Notes: generated by a model from the letters alone, not told the origin. A stretch of 64,000 bases of DNA from Corynebacterium sp. P4-C1 (GCF_030503595.1 NZ_CP129966.1:1426001-1490000), one strand, 5' to 3'; positions 13,827 through 22,467 are shown, numbered from the stretch's first letter. A program made the numbers and translations.

Positions 13827-14333
13827 CTACTTCCGATCCGGCAGATAGAAATACGGATCCCGCTCAACACGAGTAATCCTCACACCACGAGTATCGAAAT
13901 TCGCCTGCAACCACTCAGCAAACTGAGGCGTATAAAATTGCTTTCTCCACAGATCAGGATTAGACGGAGTAGTACGAGTCCTAAACACAGGAGCCTGCGG
14001 CGTATCTTCATACAAATTGAAAGCACGAAAACCGTGGTAGGTCCCAAACTGGCTGACAAACGTCGCCTCAGCAATCCTCGCCCCACCCTGATTCAACGCC
14101 TCACGAATCGCAGGAGCCATCTCGCTTTCAGCCACCAGCGCCCCCAAAGCCTCTGTCAGACCATATTGCGGCATCAGTGATCCGTCGACCTCTCTACGGT
14201 CCTCCATTACTTCAAATTTCCGGCCGTCGAACTCGTTGAAATCCTGGGTCTCAGTCATCTTCAACATATGAAAAGACCCGTCATACTGAAACATGGCCGT
14301 ACGAATCGCATGCAAAATCTCGTAACAAATCAC
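13827..14333 (-). CDS. hypothetical protein of the island
   Basis: 168 residues from a GTG with GAGGAG 7 nt upstream, which decides this start over the internal ATG 13 codons later. The C-terminal half contains aromatic and basic motifs (FGTYHGFRAFNLYED, RTRTTPSNPDLWRKQFYTPQFAEWL) and ends ERDPYFYLPDRK. No membrane segments. Family not recognised. It could be an immunity protein or a detached C-terminal toxin or recognition module. It lies between the small ORF at 14355-14480 and the gene at 13149-13811 in the same orientation. Confidence 0.55.
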   Translation of the reverse strand: MICYEILHAIRTAMFQYDGSFHMLKMTETQDFNEFDGRKFEVMEDRREVDGSLMPQYGLTEALGALVAESEMAPAIREALNQGGARIAEATFVSQFGTYHGFRAFNLYEDTPQAPVFRTRTTPSNPDLWRKQFYTPQFAEWLQANFDTRGVRITRVERDPYFYLPDRK

Positions 14334-14354
14334 TAATTAACTCCTCTACCTTGG

Positions 14355-14480
14355 CTATGCGAAATCGGACAAGAGGCGACCACTTTGATGCAAGTCGCTT
14401 ATCTCGCCAGTCTTTCGATCAAATCCACGTGGTCTGCTGAGCCCCCAATATTCCGAAGGAAACTTAGTCATGTCCTCCAT
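14355..14480 (-). CDS. small ORF, 41 aa, possible gene remnant
   Basis: ATG at 14478-14480, stop TAG at 14355-14357; the product reads MEDMTKFPSEYWGLSRPRGF followed by DRKTGEISDLHQ... A second in-frame ATG at codon 4 has GGAGGAC directly upstream. The stop is 21 nt before the GTG of the next gene. Its sequence (EYWGLSRPRGFDRKTGEI) looks like real protein and not antisense noise. It may be a complete micro-protein or the leftover of a degraded island gene. Confidence 0.35.
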   Translation of the reverse strand: MEDMTKFPSEYWGLSRPRGFDRKTGEISDLHQSGRLLSDFA

Positions 14481-14536
14481 CGTCTACGAAAAACCCGACT
14501 AGCGCTCGATTACAAGTAATTCCTAACCGACTCAGG

Positions 14537-15679
14537 TCATGCGAGGAACGCCTCCACCAGTTGGACGGCTTCTTCGTAACCGCAGGAAAAACGCGCAGGC
14601 AGCGCGCTCTTATCCGAGGTGGCGCGGTGGTCAACCTGGTAGGAGCCGCTCAGCAAGTCGTATTCGACCGTGAGTGCATCCCCGCTCGCATCGTCAAGAA
14701 GAAAAACAGCAGTATCAGCATCAGCGCCAGCAATGATGCTCTCCCGACGGATCAGCCTCAACGCCCGCACAGCCGTCGTCGGCGACGCACACGCAAGCCG
14801 ATAAGTGATCTCAGATGTGAAACGCGGGTCCTCATCGCCAGCCAGATAGAACTCACCCGTCGTCAGATTGCAGACACCCAAGCCATCACGCGCCGCAGCC
14901 TCAAGCAGTTCCTCCGGAACCGAATGGCTCCACGCAACCTCCACAGTCACTAGGCGGGAATTACGGACACGTGGGGTAGACAAGCCGTCGATAAGCGCGC
15001 AAACCTCCACGTAATCTTCGAGTCGCGGATCTGGAGCGCTATCCGTGCTCGACGCCTCGACAATGCTGAAAATCGTGTCGGCGCCGGCACAACCAGACGG
15101 AATGAAGACCGCAACAGTGCATGCGGGCACCGCTGACCCACGCTCCGAATGGAACCTAGCGGAGTCCTTCTCAACCTCCGCCGCAAGACTGTCCTCCCCC
15201 AACGAACGCAACGACGCGGCCAAATTCCGCGCATCTGCCTCACTGTGGTCGCTTCCGCAGCGCTCACCGGCAGAAATACACTGCGCAATCCACGGTGCAG
15301 ACACACCATTGGTGAAGCCCGCTATATCAACTTGCAACTGTGCAAAACGCTCAGTGTCCGGCGCGCCGTCACGCTGCAGCCGGATAGCCGTAGTCAATGC
15401 ATTCGAAGCCTTGCCGATCAACGCCGCGTTGAACAGCGACTGCGGCGCGCCCCGGTAGATCACCCCGTCATTGGATGCCGTGCGCAACGCTGGGTCGAGC
15501 ACACTGATGTGCGCCACCACCGACTCACCTCCAGGATCGCCCAGAGGATGCGACGGCTCGAGCACCAACAGCGATGCCAGCGACGGCCCCTTGAGCAAGA
15601 ACGAAGTCTCGTTCTCACGCTCCCAGCCACTTGCCACTAGGAAGCAGGCCAGAGGCTCGCAATTCGGCGTCTTCATCAC
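14537..15679 (-). CDS. hypothetical 380-aa protein of the island
   Basis: 380 residues from the GTG at 15679, or 379 from the ATG directly following. Soluble and acidic. Recognisable blocks include CTVAVFIPSGCAGADTIFSIV, ITYRLACASPTTAVRALRLI and a C-terminal SCGYEEAVQLVEAFLA. I do not recognise the family; it may be a two-domain protein. It lies 6 nt downstream of the 15686-16114 gene, so translation is probably coupled. A toxin-immunity-like role is inferred from its neighbours only. Confidence 0.6.
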   Translation of the reverse strand: MMKTPNCEPLACFLVASGWERENETSFLLKGPSLASLLVLEPSHPLGDPGGESVVAHISVLDPALRTASNDGVIYRGAPQSLFNAALIGKASNALTTAIRLQRDGAPDTERFAQLQVDIAGFTNGVSAPWIAQCISAGERCGSDHSEADARNLAASLRSLGEDSLAAEVEKDSARFHSERGSAVPACTVAVFIPSGCAGADTIFSIVEASSTDSAPDPRLEDYVEVCALIDGLSTPRVRNSRLVTVEVAWSHSVPEELLEAAARDGLGVCNLTTGEFYLAGDEDPRFTSEITYRLACASPTTAVRALRLIRRESIIAGADADTAVFLLDDASGDALTVEYDLLSGSYQVDHRATSDKSALPARFSCGYEEAVQLVEAFLA

Positions 15680-15685
15680 TGCCTG

Positions 15686-16114
15686 CTACTGCTTCGCGCC
15701 CTGGGCGCCCATCGCCCAGACAACAGCTGTGGGCTTCCCGTGCGTTGCAGTGACCTGCATTTTCCCGTTATCAGTGATCAGGTGGAGGACCGTTACGTCA
15801 TCATCGATTTGCTCCCACCCCTCGACCGCAAAGCCCTGACTCTCAAGTTGGAGAGCCACCCGGTCCAACGGCTGGGCAAGCGGAACCCCGCACAACGTGG
15901 AATCCTCACTGATCCCAATCGACAATGCCGTAACGATATCGCCCGTGAACTCGCCGGAGACATTCGCCAACTCCCCGAACTTCTCGACGACACCGCCCCT
16001 GAAAGTCTTGCCCCACACCGCATCAGTCAGAAAGAACTGCGGCACCTTCCCCTCGTAGTAGTCCTGCGTATGCCCCAACTCGAACCCCTCAGGCGGGCGC
16101 ACAGTGAAATCCAT
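15686..16114 (-). CDS. small 'MDF' paralogue A of the island
   Basis: 142 residues from the ATG at 16114 (GAGGTACGCG upstream; the product starts MDFTVRPPEGFELG). A start five codons earlier is possible but breaks the alignment with the neighbouring gene. It shares an outline with the product of 16222-16656: an N-terminal MDF strand, a central acidic region, then 'G(I/V)PL' followed by a helix (DRVALQLESQGFAVEGW), a D-rich strand pair and a final 'VVWAM' strand. Family not known to me. The layout resembles small alpha/beta immunity proteins. Confidence 0.55.
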   Translation of the reverse strand: MDFTVRPPEGFELGHTQDYYEGKVPQFFLTDAVWGKTFRGGVVEKFGELANVSGEFTGDIVTALSIGISEDSTLCGVPLAQPLDRVALQLESQGFAVEGWEQIDDDVTVLHLITDNGKMQVTATHGKPTAVVWAMGAQGAKQ

Positions 16115-16221
16115 CGCGTACCTCGGCATTGCTCAATCTTCTGATGGCCTTGTCTGCCAAATGCTAACCGCGATTCCGGTTTCGCCGCCACGAATCGAGA
16201 CGCGAACGCACGCAGTGCCTG

Positions 16222-16656
16222 TCATTGCTTCGGCGGAAACGCAGCGTCCAGTAACTCCACGTCCGTCATCAACTCGCGGTTGTACCACAGCACATGGGTG
16301 ATCTCCCCGACATCGTCGAAAAACGCCATCCAATGCTCGTACAACACGATGTCCGACTTCCCATCATCGGCCCACGGAATGCCTTTCTCATCCAACGCCT
16401 CAGTAAAACGCGCAGTCGACGTCAAAAGCGGAATCCCCAAAAACGTGCTCCCGCTCTCGCCCGGCATAGCGATCGAATACTCCAAGACACCGTCAGGAGT
16501 CTCGGTCGCGCGAACATGGAATTCACAACCACCGATCCCCAGTTTCCCGTTGTGGATAGTGACACCCGGAGTGACCATCGACGGATACGAACGAACGCCC
16601 TCAAGCTCGCAGAGCACCCGATCAAACGCAATCGGTGCATCAATGCCGAAATCCAT
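16222..16656 (-). CDS. small 'MDF' paralogue B of the island
   Basis: 144 residues from the ATG at 16656 (MDFGIDAPIAFDRVLCELEG). A GTG at 16677 is in frame, but the MDF start matches the downstream paralogue. It has the same plan as the 15686-16114 product, including LGIPLLTSTARFTEALDEKG, a conserved acidic strand (SDIVLYEHWMAFFDD) and a closing VLWYN strand. Soluble, no catalytic motif seen. Similarity between the two is low but runs along the whole length, so an old duplication is inferred. Confidence 0.55.
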   Translation of the reverse strand: MDFGIDAPIAFDRVLCELEGVRSYPSMVTPGVTIHNGKLGIGGCEFHVRATETPDGVLEYSIAMPGESGSTFLGIPLLTSTARFTEALDEKGIPWADDGKSDIVLYEHWMAFFDDVGEITHVLWYNRELMTDVELLDAAFPPKQ

Positions 16657-16852
16657 TGAGACGCAGTGCCCTTTCACCTTGGCGAAATATCACTTACGCT
16701 CATAGAGCCTAACTGGAACCAGGCCATGCCACCGCACCGGAACAGTGAACGCAGTGTGAGGCACGACGAACAGATCGCACACCCCCAGACTCAAGCCAAC
16801 GGAACCGTCCAAGTCTCAGCCCGCGCTAGAGGCTACAGCACTTCCTCCCCGA

Positions 16853-17599
16853 TCAGAGCCCTTGCGGAAGCAGCCGGTCAACACCGACCTCGCGGTACAA
16901 CGACCGGATCGCCTCAACAAACCATTCAGGCTTATCCGCCGACACAACCTCATGCACATACCGCGAACCACGCCGCTCGTCGTACCCCAACGACCCATCC
17001 GGGCGCCCGAGCCCGTGCGCTGATCGGAACAACGACGCATCACGCTCAATAAACTCGTGCAGTTCCCCAGCCGCGAGGTTCACCTTGCCGTCGCTGCTCG
17101 ACATCCCCTCGCGAGCAACAGCATGCACATCATCGGCGACAGCCGCCCAATCCTCGACCACAAGCGCCTTGTCCTCAGGCGACAACACGACCCGCTCCAT
17201 CGGAATCCCCAGAAAACTCACGTTCTCCAGCGCGCACCCCGACAAATCGACACCATCGAGCTGGTCATACCGACGATGCTCAGCAAAACCCACATTCCGG
17301 ATCTCACCAGTGACCGTCGACCCCATCACCCGGGCCAAGATCGGAAACTGCGCACCGCTTCCCTCAAGCACCACATCACGCAACGAGGATCCAGCAACGG
17401 TGGCAAACCAGTCCGCACGCAACCCGAACTCCGGACAAACCAGTTCCGAATCGACCAACGACACACCCGACACACCACTGGGCGTCCCATACGGGCGAGT
17501 AATGGTGCAGTTTTCAAACCACACCGTCGACAAACTCAGCCCATCGACACACACCCGATCAAAAGAACGGTCATCGAACCTCGTACTCGACACTTCCAT
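16853..17599 (-). CDS. pentapeptide-repeat-like protein (short paralogue)
   Basis: 248 residues. The N-terminal ~150 residues show degenerate A(D/N)LXX-like periodicity (FDDRSFDRVCVDGLSLSTVWFENCTI, LDGVDLSGCALENVSFLGI), suggesting a right-handed beta-helix. It then has VVEDWAAVADDVHAVAREG and a helical tail. The order of elements matches the longer product of 18571-19542 (CDFSGVEFETFAFL...VVNWGDVRDSI), so the two are paralogues. It starts 4 nt after the SUKH-like gene stop, implying cotranscription. Pentapeptide-like proteins occur among immunity proteins; the role here is inferred. Confidence 0.6.
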   Translation of the reverse strand: MEVSSTRFDDRSFDRVCVDGLSLSTVWFENCTITRPYGTPSGVSGVSLVDSELVCPEFGLRADWFATVAGSSLRDVVLEGSGAQFPILARVMGSTVTGEIRNVGFAEHRRYDQLDGVDLSGCALENVSFLGIPMERVVLSPEDKALVVEDWAAVADDVHAVAREGMSSSDGKVNLAAGELHEFIERDASLFRSAHGLGRPDGSLGYDERRGSRYVHEVVSADKPEWFVEAIRSLYREVGVDRLLPQGL

Positions 17600-17603
17600 A
17601 CTG

Positions 17604-18041
17604 TTAAAGATCCACCCCGTAGGTGCGCATCCACGCCCTCATACTCGGATACGGCCCATCCAAGAACTCCTGATCTTCAAAATGGTAGCTGCCGAACTCG
17701 ACCGAATCATCGTCCTTGCGGTGATACACCACATACTCGAAATCGTCCCGATCAGCGACCGGAAACCACGCATCTGGGTCCCCACCAAACGCCTCAGCGG
17801 CCTGACGCATGCTGGCATAACCGGACTGGACACTAAAGGTATCGCTCGGCGCATAGAACGGAGAGAACCACACCGCACCCTCAACTCCAAACGCGGCATA
17901 ACTATCGAAAAACTCCCGGTACTCCGACGGAACCCACTCAGGCACACACGCCAAACCCAACGACAACACATCAGAATCGGCGTCAAAGGGCCAGGGGATA
18001 AGCTTTCCTTCCCCTTTAGCAGACGCACCCTCAATAGCCAT
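17604..18041 (-). CDS. SUKH/SMI1-KNR4-like protein
   Basis: 145 residues. The pattern W-V-P-x-E-Y-R-E-F-F-x-S-Y near residue 37, the strand AVWFSPFYAPSDTF, then WFPVADRDDFEYVVYHR, EFGSYHFEDQEF and a final PSMRAWM helix fit the SUKH fold (ligand-binding or immunity proteins in bacteria). No signal peptide. SUKH proteins are the commonest immunity proteins of polymorphic toxin systems, and this is the best family clue in the island. Identification is by pattern only; a profile search would settle it. Confidence 0.55.
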   Translation of the reverse strand: MAIEGASAKGEGKLIPWPFDADSDVLSLGLACVPEWVPSEYREFFDSYAAFGVEGAVWFSPFYAPSDTFSVQSGYASMRQAAEAFGGDPDAWFPVADRDDFEYVVYHRKDDDSVEFGSYHFEDQEFLDGPYPSMRAWMRTYGVDL

Positions 18042-18170
18042 TCAGGTACTCCCTCACTTTCACCACCGACAAACGATTCTTCAGCCTGCCACTAGTTACC
18101 CCTAGGTGGACCAGGCTAACGACGGATTCAGCGCACAGTCATTCCTGAAACCCGTCTTGACTCGCACCGG

Positions 18171-18581
18171 TTATTCGATCGGTTCCAGCGGGCTCGGGAT
18201 CCCCAAAACAGAACACCACTTAATGACGAGATCGCCGCCCTCACGCACCTCAGCATCATAAGTCGGCTCCGTATCACCAGCCATGATCCGGTACGTCTCC
18301 GCAAACTCCACAATTTTTTCTTCCGCCTCCGGATAACGACCGGCGAAAAAGGAACGGAAAACCTCACCGTCATAATCCGGAACCAACTCCGGATCAACAT
18401 CGAACACAATCGTGGGATTAGCACCGAAGAAGAACTCTCGTCCCCCCTCATCAGTACTGACAGTGATAAAACACATATCCCCATCAGCAACACTGATCAA
18501 CCAGTCCTTCTCCGGACCAATCCCCGGATCCCCGACCACCCAGTCGCCGTCAAGGTACTCAAAACCAGCGTTAAGACTCAT
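18171..18581 (-). CDS. hypothetical acidic protein of the island
   Basis: 136 residues, strongly acidic (DGDWVVGDPGIGPEKDWLI, DVDPELVPDYDGEVF), with a helix AEEKIVEFAETYRIM and a final IKWCSVLGI strand. Its ATG overlaps the end of the upstream pentapeptide-like gene by 11 nt, and GAAAGG for its translation lies inside that gene, so the two are translationally coupled. Small size, acidity and coupling suggest a partner or immunity function. Family not recognised. Confidence 0.55.
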   Translation of the reverse strand: MSLNAGFEYLDGDWVVGDPGIGPEKDWLISVADGDMCFITVSTDEGGREFFFGANPTIVFDVDPELVPDYDGEVFRSFFAGRYPEAEEKIVEFAETYRIMAGDTEPTYDAEVREGGDLVIKWCSVLGIPSPLEPIE

Positions 18582-19542
18582 CTACATGCCTTTCGTTCAC
18601 ACGAGGATCAACCATGAACTCAGCCCCCGCGTCCTCATAAATTTCCAGAAGATAATTGCGACTGTACCCCCAATCGACCACGACCTTCAGCTCATCACAA
18701 TAACGGGCACCACGAGCCCTCGGCGCCGAATCATGCCGCCCCTTCAAATCCCGCTCCAAAAGGATCCGCGCATAACTCGCTTGCCGAAACGCCGACTCCC
18801 CCCGCGAGCTCGATTCATACAACGCCTCCAACTTCTGCGCGATGCTGTCACGAACATCCCCCCAATTCACAACAACAAAACGCTGCATCCCCTCAGGAAG
18901 CTTCACCTTCCTGACATCGCCATACAAAAACGCAAAAGTCTCGAACTCGACACCACTGAAATCACAACCAACAAGCTGATCCCCCTCAACGGTCTCCTCG
19001 ACGCAAAACTCTTTCCACTTGCCGCTCACCGTCACATTCCTCAACAACGGATAATCTTTTGATCCACCCAACGGCCCATTAAAACGCATATCAATCGCCT
19101 GACAGTCCTCATAACGCGCCCCGAAGGCAAAAAGCTTTGGAAACGTGCACCCACGAAACACGCACCGTTCCACAGCAACTAGGCGCCACGGCATAGAACC
19201 TTTGATCGCGCACCGATCAAACTCGCAATCAGTCACACTGCCATACGTCCAGTCGGCCACGAAGATCTTCGCCCGCTTAGCGTAACTATTAGTCAGCGTG
19301 AATTCCCGCGCAGTCAACGGACTGATCTCCGCATAACTGAGATCAACATTCTCAACCCTCTGACCACTAACCGAGAAAACCCGCTTCGGAAACCCCCACT
19401 TATCCAACGGACACGTCCAATGAAAACCACGAAAATCCTCGCGACCATCCACCAGACCAAAAGGAGACGGACCAACCAACATCTCCGGAGAACACGAATC
19501 CTCCCACCGCTCCACCAACTGCCTACGAGTCAAACCACCCAC
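18571..19542 (-). CDS. pentapeptide-repeat-like protein (long paralogue)
   Basis: 323 residues. Irregular five-residue periodicity is visible over roughly residues 60-200 (VENVDLSYAEISPLTAREFT, VTDCEFDRCAIKG, VERCVFRGCTFPKL), typical of a degenerate pentapeptide beta-helix. A C-terminal helical domain follows, with ERDLKGRHDSAPR. It is the promoter-proximal gene of the island and the paralogue of 16853-17599. No membrane segment. Function unknown; an immunity or protective protein is a context-based inference. Confidence 0.6.
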   Translation of the reverse strand: MGGLTRRQLVERWEDSCSPEMLVGPSPFGLVDGREDFRGFHWTCPLDKWGFPKRVFSVSGQRVENVDLSYAEISPLTAREFTLTNSYAKRAKIFVADWTYGSVTDCEFDRCAIKGSMPWRLVAVERCVFRGCTFPKLFAFGARYEDCQAIDMRFNGPLGGSKDYPLLRNVTVSGKWKEFCVEETVEGDQLVGCDFSGVEFETFAFLYGDVRKVKLPEGMQRFVVVNWGDVRDSIAQKLEALYESSSRGESAFRQASYARILLERDLKGRHDSAPRARGARYCDELKVVVDWGYSRNYLLEIYEDAGAEFMVDPRVNERHVDES

Positions 19543-19646
19543 TAAGACAACCTCCTTACATCCATCTGAAACCCGAATTGCGAACTCATCTCCACAAGAT
19601 AGCGCCGGCTCTTCACGCAGGGCAGGGGTCTTCCGGAAACGCGAAA

Positions 19647-19682
19647 CACCCCCTTCGGTCGCGGATGCGACTGAAGGGGGTG
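19647..19682 (-). terminator. terminator of rplJ-rplL
   Basis: 16-bp stem (arms 19647-19662 and 19667-19682, one G-U pair) with a GGAT/ATCC tetraloop, followed on the minus strand by TTTCG. It lies 22 nt beyond the rplL stop codon and separates the ribosomal operon from the accessory island. Confidence 0.85.
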
Positions 19683-19683
19683 C

Positions 19684-19702
19684 CGTCGATAAGCGAAAAG
19701 TG
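19684..19702 (-). repeat. extended copy of the GCTTATCGAC repeat, 3' of rplL
   Basis: Minus strand reads CACTTTTCGCTTATCGACG, identical over 19 nt to plus-strand 22538-22556. It fills the space between the rplL stop codon and its terminator. It is part of the dispersed 10-mer family described in the findings. Confidence 0.85.
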
Positions 19703-19703
19703 C

Positions 19704-20093
19704 TTACTTGAGGGTGACGGTAGCGCCAGCCTCTTCGAGCTTGGCCTTAGCAGCCTCAGCGTCGTCCTTGTTAGCGCCCTCGAGGATGGCCTTCGGTGCG
19801 CCCTCAACCATCTCCTTGGCGTCCTTCAGGCCCAGGCCGGAGACGATCTCGCGGACAGCCTTAATGACGCCGATCTTCTTGTCGCCAGCAGCCTCGAGAA
19901 CGACATCGAACTCGTCCTTCTCCTCCTCAGCTGGGGCATCGCCAGCAGCGCCCGGAGCAGCTGCAACAGCAGCGACCGGAGCGGCAGCGGTCACGTCGAA
20001 GACCTCCTCGAATTCCTTCAGGAACTCGGAAAGTTCAATAAGGGTCATTTCCTTGAACTGCTCAATGAGCTCATCCTTGGAGAGCTTAGCCAT
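19704..20093 (-). CDS. rplL: 50S ribosomal protein L7/L12
   Basis: 129 residues. Acidic stalk protein that recruits translation GTPases. N-terminal dimerisation helix ([20 protein letters not shown]), Ala/Gly-rich hinge ([20 protein letters not shown]) and C-terminal factor-binding domain with [29 protein letters not shown] is upstream of the ATG. It follows rplJ after a 70-nt gap and ends at the terminator at 19647-19682. Confidence 0.97.
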   Translation of the reverse strand: MAKLSKDELIEQFKEMTLIELSEFLKEFEEVFDVTAAAPVAAVAAAPGAAGDAPAEEEKDEFDVVLEAAGDKKIGVIKAVREIVSGLGLKDAKEMVEGAPKAILEGANKDDAEAAKAKLEEAGATVTLK

Positions 20094-20163
20094 GGTGGCT
20101 TCCTTTCTGTTGTGGCCTTATGCGGCCAGATGTTTGGTGTGCGTACTAGTGGTGGAAGTCGCC

Positions 20164-20685
20164 TTACGCGGCTTCCTGCTTGTCCTGCAGTGCGGCAACG
20201 AGTCGTGCCGTCTTGGATGCCGGAGCCTCGAAGAGGCCAGCAGCCTTCGCCAGAGAACCCTGGAATGCGCCGGCGAGCTTGGAAAGAGTGGTCTCGCGGT
20301 TGTCCATCTCTGCGACAGCATCCACCTGGGCTGCGTCGAGAGGGTTACCGTCCATGTAGCCGCCCTTGATAACGAAAGCCTCGTTACCCTTGGCGAACTT
20401 CTTCATGACCTTCGCAGCATCGACCGTTGCATCGCCCTTGATGAAGGCGACTGCGGTCGGGCCGGTCAGAAGATCATCGAGACCCTCGATGCCGTGCTCG
20501 TTGGCAGCGATCTTAACGAGGGTGTTCTTGGCGACGTGCAGTTCAACGTCAAAACCGAGCTCACCGCGCAGCTCCTGCAGCTGACCCACGGTCAGGCCGC
20601 GGTACTCGGTGAGGAAGACAGAGCTAGCGCCCTCGAATTTCTCCTTCAAGGCAGCAAGCTCAGCCGTGTTCTTCGGGTTTGCCAT
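20164..20685 (-). CDS. rplJ: 50S ribosomal protein L10
   Basis: 173 residues, the usual actinobacterial length. L10 anchors L7/L12 dimers on the stalk and in many bacteria represses its own operon by binding the leader RNA. Typical blocks are FLTEYRGLTVGQLQELR and NTLVKIAANEHGI. AAGGAGG precedes the ATG at 20685. It is preceded by a structured leader of about 230 nt. Confidence 0.97.
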   Translation of the reverse strand: MANPKNTAELAALKEKFEGASSVFLTEYRGLTVGQLQELRGELGFDVELHVAKNTLVKIAANEHGIEGLDDLLTGPTAVAFIKGDATVDAAKVMKKFAKGNEAFVIKGGYMDGNPLDAAQVDAVAEMDNRETTLSKLAGAFQGSLAKAAGLFEAPASKTARLVAALQDKQEAA

Positions 20686-20689
20686 GACA

Positions 20690-20919
20690 CACGCCTCCTT
20701 CCCATTACTTCATGTCTTGTCCGCCCGGAGCAATGAAAATTGCCCCGTGCAGAAGCACGAGGCACAAGCGCGCAAAGCGCGGAGGAATGCCACGTTTCTC
20801 CTGCGTGGGCCGATCCCTGGGGGATTCCTTCGACTCTTCCGGAACTTCTCCGGTCGAGTGACCGACGGTCTTCGGTGAAACTTGAGCTCGGCCCTTTGTG
20901 TGGGCCGTTCAAACTTCGA
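20690..20919 (-). promoter_or_regulatory. L10-type leader RNA of rplJL
   Basis: A long, highly structured untranslated region upstream of rplJ. Hairpins are seen at TCGACCGGAGAAGTTCCGG, GCCTCGTGC-TTCT-GCACGGGGC and GGGGCAAT-TTTC-ATTGCTCC (the last just upstream of rplJ). Position and architecture match the L10 leader, where L10(L12)4 binds to regulate the operon. Exact boundaries are estimated from the putative start site. Confidence 0.6.
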
Positions 20920-20925
20920 TGATGA

Positions 20926-20955
20926 ACCTTAGTGCAGGGTGCCGTTCCGCACCAA
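20926..20955 (-). promoter_or_regulatory. candidate promoter of rplJL
   Basis: -35 TTGGTG (20950-20955) and -10 TAAGGT (20926-20931) with an 18-nt spacer, giving a start near 20919. The rest of 20956-21140 shows no gene. Confidence 0.45.
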
Positions 20956-21140
20956 ATCGCGCCCTAGGAGGTTCGGGCGGTGGTGGGGTAGCGGGGATGC
21001 GCGGGTTGTATCTGTTATGCGATGAACGTTCCTGCATGGATCGGGTTTAAGACCGGCGGATCGAAGGTGGGATCATGAGCAGCGGTTCATGCACGGCAAT
21101 CTTTCCCGCTCCCGCACGGCACAAAAGCCTGTCCGACCAA

Positions 21141-21167
21141 CGCAAAAGACCCCGCCGGAGCGGGGTC
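21141..21167 (-). terminator. terminator of rplK-rplA
   Basis: GACCCCGC/GCGGGGTC stem (21148-21155, 21160-21167), TCCG loop on the minus strand, followed by TTTTGCG. Located 40 nt past rplA. Confidence 0.9.
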
Positions 21168-21207
21168 AGATGCACGAGACGGTGGGGAGGCTTACGCCTC
21201 ACACCAT

Positions 21208-21918
21208 TTAAGCCTCGGTGTAGTTCTTCTGCACGTTGGTGTCCACCGGGATGCCGGGGCCCTGGGTTGCAGAGATGGTGATCTTCTTCAGGTAGATGCC
21301 CTTCGCGGATGCCGGCTTGAGACGCAGCACCTCGTCCAGGAGAGCGCCGTAGTTCTCGGCGAGCTGCTCCGGGGTGAAGGATGCCTTACCGATGAGGGCG
21401 TGGAGGTTGGAGGCCTTGTCCACGCGGAAGGCGATCTTGCCGCCCTTGGACTCGGAGACGGCCTTAGCCACGTTGGGGGTGACGGTGCCGGTCTTCGGGT
21501 TCGGCATCAAGCCACGCGGGCCGAGGACGCGGGCGACGCGGCCGACCTTGGCCATCTGGTCCGGGGTGGCGATAGCGACGTCGAAGTCGATGTTGCCGGC
21601 GTTGATCTGCTCGATCAGCTCGTCGGAACCGACGATGTCGGCGCCGGCTTCCTGAGCCTTGGTGGCGTTCTCGCCCTCGGCGAAGACAGCCACGCGGACG
21701 GTCTTACCGGTGCCGTTCGGCAGGTTGACGGTGCCGCGGACCAGCTGGTCAGCCTTGCGCGGGTCGACGGAGAGACGCATAGCCACGTCGATGGTTGCGT
21801 CGTACTTGTCGGATGCAGTTTCCTTGGCGAGTTTGACTGCCTCGAGCGGGGAGTACACGCTGTTGCGGTCAACCTTTGCCAGCTTCTCCGTGTATGCCTT
21901 GGAGTGCTTCTTGGCCAT
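21208..21918 (-). CDS. rplA: 50S ribosomal protein L1
   Basis: 236 residues. L1 forms the stalk near the E site that guides deacylated tRNA and often autoregulates rplK-rplA. The family block [14 protein letters not shown] is intact, and [18 protein letters not shown] is a typical N-terminus. TAAGGAAACC precedes the ATG. It follows rplK after a gap of about 120 nt. Confidence 0.97.
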   Translation of the reverse strand: MAKKHSKAYTEKLAKVDRNSVYSPLEAVKLAKETASDKYDATIDVAMRLSVDPRKADQLVRGTVNLPNGTGKTVRVAVFAEGENATKAQEAGADIVGSDELIEQINAGNIDFDVAIATPDQMAKVGRVARVLGPRGLMPNPKTGTVTPNVAKAVSESKGGKIAFRVDKASNLHALIGKASFTPEQLAENYGALLDEVLRLKPASAKGIYLKKITISATQGPGIPVDTNVQKNYTEA

Positions 21919-22038
21919 GTTGGTTTCCTTACTTGTCAGATAATGACGTGTCAGTATGTGGAAGTGTGGTGCGGGTCAGACCAGACCCTCCCACTGGCTA
22001 GGTCCCGGGCGGGACGTAGCCGAGGACATGAAGGAGTT

Positions 22039-22467
22039 TTATTTCTTCACGTCGATGCCCATGGAACGGGCGGTGCCGGCGATGATGGCGGCGCCTGCCT
22101 CGATGTCGCGGGCGTTGAGGTCCTTCTTCTTGGTCTCAGCGATTTCCTTGCACTGTTCCCAGGTCACGGAACCGACCTTGTCAGTGTGCGGAACGCCGGA
22201 CCCCTTCTGCAGACCAGCAGCCTTGAGGAGAAGCTTCGCGGCCGGCGGGGACTTCAGGATGAAGTCGAAGGAGCGGTCTTCGTAGACCGTGATCTCCACC
22301 GGGACGATGTTGCCGCGCATGGACTCGGTCGCAGCGTTGTAGGCCTTGGTGAACTCGACGATGTTGACGCCGTGCGCACCGAGAGCCGGACCGACCGGCG
22401 GTGCCGGGTTAGCCATACCAGCCTCGATCTGCAGTTTGATCAGGCCGGTGACCTTCTTCTTAGCCAT
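22039..22467 (-). CDS. rplK: 50S ribosomal protein L11
   Basis: 142 residues. Binds 23S rRNA helices 43/44 in the GTPase centre and is needed for the RelA response and thiostrepton binding. The N-terminal [20 protein letters not shown] and C-terminal [10 protein letters not shown] blocks are diagnostic. AAAGAGG lies upstream. It is the first gene of rplK-rplA; its promoter must lie in 22468-22650. Confidence 0.97.
   Translation of the reverse strand: MAKKKVTGLIKLQIEAGMANPAPPVGPALGAHGVNIVEFTKAYNAATESMRGNIVPVEITVYEDRSFDFILKSPPAAKLLLKAAGLQKGSGVPHTDKVGSVTWEQCKEIAETKKKDLNARDIEAGAAIIAGTARSMGIDVKK

Noticed and set aside
13827..14333. Toxin assignment for the 168-residue island protein
   Set aside because: No catalytic motif of known toxin families could be recognised, and there is no upstream delivery domain.
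11981..19542. Prophage or integrative element origin of the island
   Set aside because: No integrase, transposase, attachment-site duplication, phage structural gene or tRNA insertion point was found at its borders.
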